Assembly: GCA_964542435.1 (NCBI GenBank)
Contig: CAZIVE010000015.1
Span: forward strand, 1-38,121
Length of the DNA stretch: 38,121 nucleotides
From: CAZIVE01 sp964542435
Lineage (GTDB): Bacteria; Bacteroidota; Bacteroidia; Bacteroidales; Tannerellaceae
Direction: 5' to 3'
Of the stretch, positions 33,707 to 38,121 are shown piece after piece (the first letter of the stretch is position 1; each line of letters opens with the position of its first letter). The notes beneath the pieces were generated by a model. The model worked only from the letters and a program-made list of their open reading frames with translations, was not told where the DNA came from and made no database searches. Position numbers and translations under genes: made by a program.

Positions 33707-33738
33707 TTTGCCATTTTGCTCAGCTTGCACTATCTTCG
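33707..33738 (+). promoter_or_regulatory. Probable ftsK promoter
   Basis: TTTG at 33707-33710 and TATCTTCG at 33731-33738 (one mismatch to TAnnTTTG), spaced by 20 bases. Transcription would start near 33745, after the upstream in-frame ATG at 33708 and before the ATG at 33759. Confidence 0.5.
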
Positions 33739-33758
33739 CATGCATTAATCGGAAAATA

Positions 33759-36200
33759 ATGGTAAAGCGAACAAATACATCTAAACAGAATACCGCCAGT
33801 CAAGGCTGGATCAATACCGTCAAGCTCTTTTTTTCAAGTGATCGTACCAGCTTTGTTGTCGGACTTATCGTTGCATTCCTTACGCTGTATGTCGGATTGT
33901 CCATGATCTCCTTTTTCTTTACAGGAGCTGCAGATCAGAGCAAGATAGAGAATGTTCCCATACGTGAATTGATTTCTAATGACGGACAGGTACTGAACTG
34001 GGGCGGAATTCGCGGTGCCTTCTTGGCGGATCTGCTGATCAACCGTTGGTTTGGTGTTTCGTCATTTATCATCCTGCTGTTTTTTGGAACATTGGGCGTC
34101 AAGTTGATGCGGTTTACGAATGCTTCGCTGTTGAGGCGTTTCCTCTTCTGTGCGGCAACGATGGTTTGGGGTTCAGTGACGCTCGCGTTCATCTTCTCCG
34201 GTTTCTATCAGGATTCATTCCTTTACGTTGGCGGTCGCCACGGTTTTTTTGTAGCCGATTTCCTTCTCAACAATATTGGTATTCCCGGTACGATCCTGCT
34301 GATCGTAGGCTCGTTTGTGATCATTTGCATCTGTGCCAGCAAACGGACGGTTCCGTTCCTGCAGAAAATATTCGGTCGTAGGAAAAGATACGATCCGGAA
34401 GAGGAGGAGAATAATTACGTACCGGCTGATGACAAGGAAGAGGAACCGGATGCTGAAAGAGAAAATCTGGTCTCTACTCCAGCCGACAAAGAGAGCAAGT
34501 TCGACGTGGTCGTTCCCGAAGAAGAGGAGGCTTATGATTTCCCCGAAGCTCCGACAGATCCTGAGCCTCAGCCTGCAATTGCAAAACCTGCTGTTGCCGC
34601 TACGGACAGTAAACCGGTCGCTGATCCCCATTTCTCAGTCGAAGTGGGAGGTGAAGGCGATGATGATAACTTCGACGCTTCCGCACAAGGTGAATACGAT
34701 CCGAAGCTGGATCTCTCATCGTTCAAGAATCCCGGACCGGAACTGCTGAAGAAATATGACTCGAACGGTCCGCAGGTGGATATGGAAGAGCAGATGGGCA
34801 ACCAGAAGCGCATCAAAGATACCTTGGAAAGTTTCGGCATCAGCATAGCCAGCATCAAAGCTACGGTCGGACCGACGGTGACGCTGTATGAGGTCGTTCC
34901 GGAAACGGGCGTCCGCATTTCCAAGATCAAGAATCTCGAAGATGATATCGCATTGAATCTGTCCGCTCTGGGCATTCGTATCATTGCACCTATGCCGGGA
35001 AAAGGAACCATCGGCATCGAAGTCCCGAACAAGGATCCTCAGATTGTCTCGATGCAGAGCGCCATCATGTCGCGTAAGTTCCAGGAATCGAAATACGATC
35101 TTCCTGTGGTCCTCGGACGAACCATCACCAACGAAGTCTTTATGTTCGACTTGGCCAAGATGCCCCATCTGCTCGTTGCAGGTGCAACCGGACAAGGAAA
35201 ATCGGTCGGACTGAATGCCATCATCACTTCGCTGCTTTATAAGAAACATCCTTCCGAACTGAAGTTTGTGCTCATCGATCCCAAGATGGTCGAGTTCGGC
35301 ATGTATTCAGATTTGCAGCATCATTACATGGCGATGATGGACGGTGAAGATCGTGCCGTCATCACCGATTGTACGAAAGTAGTCCAGACGCTCAATTCTC
35401 TCTGTAAGGAGATGGACGATCGTTATGAATTGCTCATGAAAGCTCACGTCCGTAACATCAAGGAATATAATGAGAAGTTCGTTGCCCGTCATCTCAATCC
35501 CAACAAAGGACATCGTTTCATGCCGTTCATCGTCGTGATCATCGATGAGTACGGTGACTTGATGATGCAGGCAGGAAAGGAGATCGAACTTCCGATCGCT
35601 CGTATTGCCCAGAAGGCGCGTGCCGTCGGCATTCACATGGTGATTGCCACACAGCGTCCGTCCACCAATATCATCACGGGTGTGATCAAAGCCAACTTCC
35701 CGGCACGAATGGCATTCCGTGTCCAGCAGATGATCGACTCGCGCATCATCCTCGATGCTCCGGGCGCCAATCAGCTGATCGGACGAGGCGATCTGCTCTT
35801 CTCGCAAGGCAGTGAGACAACGCGTGTGCAGTGTGCTTTCGTCGATACGCCCGAAGTGGAGAGAATCGTCAGCTTCATCTCCAGCCAGCCGGGTTATTCA
35901 ACGCCATATATCCTGCCGGAATATGTGCCTGATTCCGATAATCAGACAACGCCCGGCGCCGTTGATCTCTCCGAGCGCGATCCGCTCTTTGAGGAGGCTG
36001 CCCGACTGATCGTCATCCAGCAGCAAGGTTCCACATCGCTTATCCAACGTAAGTTTGCCATCGGTTATAATCGTGCCGGACGACTCATGGACCAGTTGGA
36101 AGCAGCCGGCATTGTCGGACCGTTCGAAGGCAGCAAGGCACGTCAGGTGCTTCTTCAGGACGAATACAGCTTGGAACAGCTGCTCAACACATTGAAATAA
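33759..36200 (+). CDS. ftsK: DNA translocase FtsK/SpoIIIE
   Basis: Septum-associated DNA pump that clears chromosome ends at division and acts with XerCD, 813 aa. Residues about 30-200 contain four membrane segments. An acidic, low-complexity linker follows (about 210-320, rich in Glu, Asp and Pro), shorter than in E. coli. The motor has Walker A GATGQGKSV (about residues 474-482), VLIDPKMVEFGMY and Walker B FIVVIIDEYGDLMM, then ATQRPSTNIITG. The C-terminal gamma winged helix, which reads KOPS-type sites, is visible as STSLIQRKFAIGYNRAGRLMDQLE. The start at 33759 is supported by the promoter upstream. It leads a run with the lolA-like gene and trxB. Confidence 0.97.
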   Translation: MVKRTNTSKQNTASQGWINTVKLFFSSDRTSFVVGLIVAFLTLYVGLSMISFFFTGAADQSKIENVPIRELISNDGQVLNWGGIRGAFLADLLINRWFGVSSFIILLFFGTLGVKLMRFTNASLLRRFLFCAATMVWGSVTLAFIFSGFYQDSFLYVGGRHGFFVADFLLNNIGIPGTILLIVGSFVIICICASKRTVPFLQKIFGRRKRYDPEEEENNYVPADDKEEEPDAERENLVSTPADKESKFDVVVPEEEEAYDFPEAPTDPEPQPAIAKPAVAATDSKPVADPHFSVEVGGEGDDDNFDASAQGEYDPKLDLSSFKNPGPELLKKYDSNGPQVDMEEQMGNQKRIKDTLESFGISIASIKATVGPTVTLYEVVPETGVRISKIKNLEDDIALNLSALGIRIIAPMPGKGTIGIEVPNKDPQIVSMQSAIMSRKFQESKYDLPVVLGRTITNEVFMFDLAKMPHLLVAGATGQGKSVGLNAIITSLLYKKHPSELKFVLIDPKMVEFGMYSDLQHHYMAMMDGEDRAVITDCTKVVQTLNSLCKEMDDRYELLMKAHVRNIKEYNEKFVARHLNPNKGHRFMPFIVVIIDEYGDLMMQAGKEIELPIARIAQKARAVGIHMVIATQRPSTNIITGVIKANFPARMAFRVQQMIDSRIILDAPGANQLIGRGDLLFSQGSETTRVQCAFVDTPEVERIVSFISSQPGYSTPYILPEYVPDSDNQTTPGAVDLSERDPLFEEAARLIVIQQQGSTSLIQRKFAIGYNRAGRLMDQLEAAGIVGPFEGSKARQVLLQDEYSLEQLLNTLK

Positions 36201-36201
36201 T

Positions 36202-36819
36202 ATGAAAAGATATAGTAGATTCTTATTGTTTTCCCTTTTCCTGTGCAGCATCTGCATGGTTGCATTCGCGCAGGACGCTTCGTCTCTTCTTGAGAAGGCG
36301 GCCACTGCTTATCGCAATTCCAACGGTTTGACTGCCGAATTCTCCATCGTTTCACAAGCATCTCGCCAGCAGTCGGCATCCGGAACGGAAGGAACCATCA
36401 GCATGCGCGGCGAGAAGTTTCTCTTCACCACCTCCGAATCCCATGTTTGGTTCAATGGCCGGACGCAGTGGGTTTACATGAAGCAGAACGAGGAGGTGAA
36501 CGTTTCCAATCCTTCGGGTGATGAATTGCAGAGCACCAATCCGATGCTTCTTCTGGGCAATTATCGCAAAAACTACAAAGCCTCCACGAAAGGCTCGTCC
36601 ATCGTACTGACACCGAGAGTGAAGAGCGAGATCGCCAAGATCACGCTGCAGATCAATCGGCAGAACAATCTTCCGTCACTCATCACGCTTACGATGCGTA
36701 ATCGGACGGTGACGACGATCCGCATCAGCCGGATTCGTACCAATGTCAATCAGAACGATGCCATTTTTACCTTCAATCCCAAGAACTATCCGAAGGCTGA
36801 AGTTGTTGATTTGAGGTAA
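36202..36819 (+). CDS. lolA: LolA-like outer-membrane lipoprotein carrier
   Basis: Periplasmic protein of the LolA/LolB fold that ferries lipoproteins to the outer membrane, 205 aa. The signal peptide ends near VAFAQ. The body shows LolA-type beta strands: LTAEFSIVSQASRQQSASG, GTISMRGEKFLFTTSE, HVWFNGRTQWVYMKQNEEV and the later VTTIRISRIRTN. It begins one base after the ftsK stop codon and precedes trxB, the gene order usual in Bacteroides. Exact LolA function is inferred from fold and context. Confidence 0.88.
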   Translation: MKRYSRFLLFSLFLCSICMVAFAQDASSLLEKAATAYRNSNGLTAEFSIVSQASRQQSASGTEGTISMRGEKFLFTTSESHVWFNGRTQWVYMKQNEEVNVSNPSGDELQSTNPMLLLGNYRKNYKASTKGSSIVLTPRVKSEIAKITLQINRQNNLPSLITLTMRNRTVTTIRISRIRTNVNQNDAIFTFNPKNYPKAEVVDLR

Positions 36820-36857
36820 CAGGATTCCATTATACATTTATATAATACATCATTGCT

Positions 36858-37820
36858 ATGAGCGACAATCAAATCGAAAGAATAAAGTGTCTGATCATCG
36901 GATCAGGACCTGCCGGCTATACAGCCGCAATCTATTCGGCGCGTGCCAATCTGAATCCCGTTCTTTATGAAGGAATCCAGCCCGGCGGACAGCTGACGAC
37001 GACTACGGAAGTGGAGAACTTCCCCGGTTTCCCAGAAGGTATCACCGGCGATGATCTGATGGAGAACATGAAGAAGCAGGCCGAGCGTTTCGGTGCGGAT
37101 ATCCGCATGGGCATCGCCACATCTGTAGATTTCTCCGCTTCGCCCTATAAGGTCACATTCGACGGCGAAAAGACGGTCGAAGCCGATACGGTGATCATTG
37201 CTACGGGCGCTGCTGCCAAATATCTCGGACTTCCCGATGAAAAGAAATATGCCGGCATGGGCGTTTCGGCTTGTGCCACGTGCGACGGATTCTTCTATCG
37301 CCGTAAGGTCGTTGCCGTGGTCGGCGGAGGCGATACGGCTTGCGAAGAGGCCATTTATCTTGCCGGACTTGCCAAACAGGTTTACCTGATTGTCCGCAAG
37401 TCTTTCCTGCGTGCATCGAAAGTGATGCAGGCCCGCGTATTCAATACGCCCAACATCAAGGTGCTGTTTGAGCACAATACGCTCGGACTCTTCGGTGAGA
37501 ACGGCGTTGAAGGAGCACATCTTGTACATCGCAAAGGCGAACCTGATGAGGAAAAGGTGGATATTGCCATTGATGGATTTTTCCTCGCTATCGGTCATAA
37601 GCCCAATTCCGATGTCTTCAAGCCTTGGCTTCATCTAGATGAAACGGGTTATATCATCACGGAAAACGGAACGCCCCTAACCAATGTTCCCGGTGTGTTT
37701 GCCGCAGGCGATGTGGCTGATCCGCATTATCGTCAGGCCATCACGGCTGCCGGAAGCGGTTGCAAGGCTGCCATCGAAGTGGAACGATATCTCTCGGAAA
37801 AGGGTTTGACAAACAAATAA
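36858..37820 (+). CDS. trxB: Thioredoxin-disulfide reductase
   Basis: NADPH-dependent flavoenzyme that reduces thioredoxin; cytoplasmic, 320 aa, full length. It has an N-terminal FAD-binding GSGPAGYTAAIYSARAN, the redox pair CATC (Cys139 and Cys142) and the NADPH-binding VVGGGDTACEEA. The C-terminal FAD motif is VFAAGDVADPHYRQAITAAG. It supplies reducing power for cytoplasmic thiol enzymes such as MsrA encoded nearby. It is 38 bases from the lolA-like gene and is followed by a strong terminator. Confidence 0.97.
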   Translation: MSDNQIERIKCLIIGSGPAGYTAAIYSARANLNPVLYEGIQPGGQLTTTTEVENFPGFPEGITGDDLMENMKKQAERFGADIRMGIATSVDFSASPYKVTFDGEKTVEADTVIIATGAAAKYLGLPDEKKYAGMGVSACATCDGFFYRRKVVAVVGGGDTACEEAIYLAGLAKQVYLIVRKSFLRASKVMQARVFNTPNIKVLFEHNTLGLFGENGVEGAHLVHRKGEPDEEKVDIAIDGFFLAIGHKPNSDVFKPWLHLDETGYIITENGTPLTNVPGVFAAGDVADPHYRQAITAAGSGCKAAIEVERYLSEKGLTNK

Positions 37821-37826
37821 AGTTAC

Positions 37827-37854
37827 GGGCTGCTTCTTTTGAAGCAGCCCTTTT
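37827..37854 (+). terminator. Intrinsic terminator after trxB
   Basis: GGGCTGCTTC and GAAGCAGCCC form a perfect 10-bp stem with a TTTT loop, followed by TTTTC. Array C starts 44 bases later. Confidence 0.88.
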
Positions 37855-37897
37855 CATTTCGGTTTGCTTTTATCCTCTCTCTTGGTCACGGCATTCC

Positions 37898-38121
37898 AAA
37901 CGGAATCCGAAAAGGGCCGATCCGAAGAAAAGTGCCCCAAACGGAATCCGAAAAGGGCCGATCCGAAGAAAAGTGCCTCAAACGGAATCCGAAAAGGGTC
38001 AATCCGAAGAAAAGTGCCTCAAACGGAATCCGAAAAGGGTCGATCTGGAGAAAAGTGCCTCAAACGGAATCCGAAAAGGGTCGATCTGAAGAAAAGTGCC
38101 TCAAACGGAATCCGAAAAGGG
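37898..38121. repeat. Tandem array C, 41-bp unit (continues past window end)
   Basis: Unit starts at 37898, 37939, 37980, 38021, 38062 and 38103 are exactly 41 bp apart and the last unit runs off the window. The unit begins AAACGGAATCCGAAAAGGG, then TCGATCTGAAG (variants CCGATCCGAAG and TCAATCCGAAG), then AAAAGTGCCTC. The copies are nearly identical, more so than in arrays A and B. It lies just after the trxB terminator. Because 41 is not a multiple of 3, any reading frame rotates between copies, so coding is unlikely. Confidence 0.9.

Noticed and set aside
37760..38089. Plus-strand frame across array C
   Set aside because: It begins inside trxB in another frame and passes through the terminator. 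The 41-bp unit shifts frame at each copy.
23408..38121. Arrays A, B and C as CRISPR arrays
   Set aside because: Units are contiguous and fully repeated with no unique spacers, and no cas genes are present.

Overview
The window looks like a Bacteroidales chromosome segment, of a Bacteroides/Prevotella-like gut bacterium. This rests on recurring Bacteroidota promoter boxes (TAnnTTTG at -7, seen before at least ten genes), on SpII lipoproteins with Bacteroidota-type domain combinations (DUF5106, DUF4369-TlpA), on a metal-type KdsA, and on the conserved ftsK-lolA-trxB block. It is a scaffolded draft: a run of exactly 100 N lies at 28775-28874, so the order across that point depends on scaffolding. 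No rRNA, tRNA, transposase, integrase, phage gene or CRISPR array was seen.

Layout. 1-8.6 kb is mostly housekeeping on the minus strand: an ABC exporter pair joined to dnaG, a divergent thioredoxin-like lipoprotein, kdsA-miaA, an OmpA-type lipoprotein and a small acidic protein. Between the thioredoxin-like gene and kdsA lies a compact small-RNA-like unit followed by a 15-codon ORF that runs into a perfect hairpin. 9.1-20 kb is a catabolic region: a Tat-type secreted GH-D-like glycosidase, two tandem secreted alpha/beta hydrolases (the second without an evident catalytic His), a subtype-B tannase-like esterase, a cupin-AraC regulator facing it, a TIGR04076 protein, a DUF1080/PHP-like fusion and a divergent Tat lipoprotein with a xylose-isomerase-like TIM barrel. 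20-24.6 kb has a HAD phosphatase/mutase, a cyclophilin, an AspT-type transporter and a small outer-membrane protein. 24.7-31.2 kb has a large GH78 alpha-L-rhamnosidase, a truncated HigA-like antitoxin beside the gap, an unknown outer-membrane protein and a type-B carboxylesterase. 31.4-38 kb is msrA, a TlpA-like lipoprotein, a coupled hypothetical gene, ftsK, lolA-like and trxB.

How it fits together. The rhamnosidase, tannase-like esterase, carboxylesterase and putative 3-keto-glycoside enzymes would suit removal of sugars and acyl groups from plant polyphenol glycosides, with the AraC protein as a possible aromatic-acid sensor. This is inference; no SusC/SusD pair or GFO/IDH oxidoreductase is present in the window.

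The most unusual structure is three separate intergenic tandem arrays (23.4-23.7, 28.2-28.5 and 37.9-38.1+ kb). Their unit sequences differ, yet the unit length is almost identical (42, 41 and 41 bp), each has purine runs on the same strand, and each sits against a gene 3' end. Their function is unknown.
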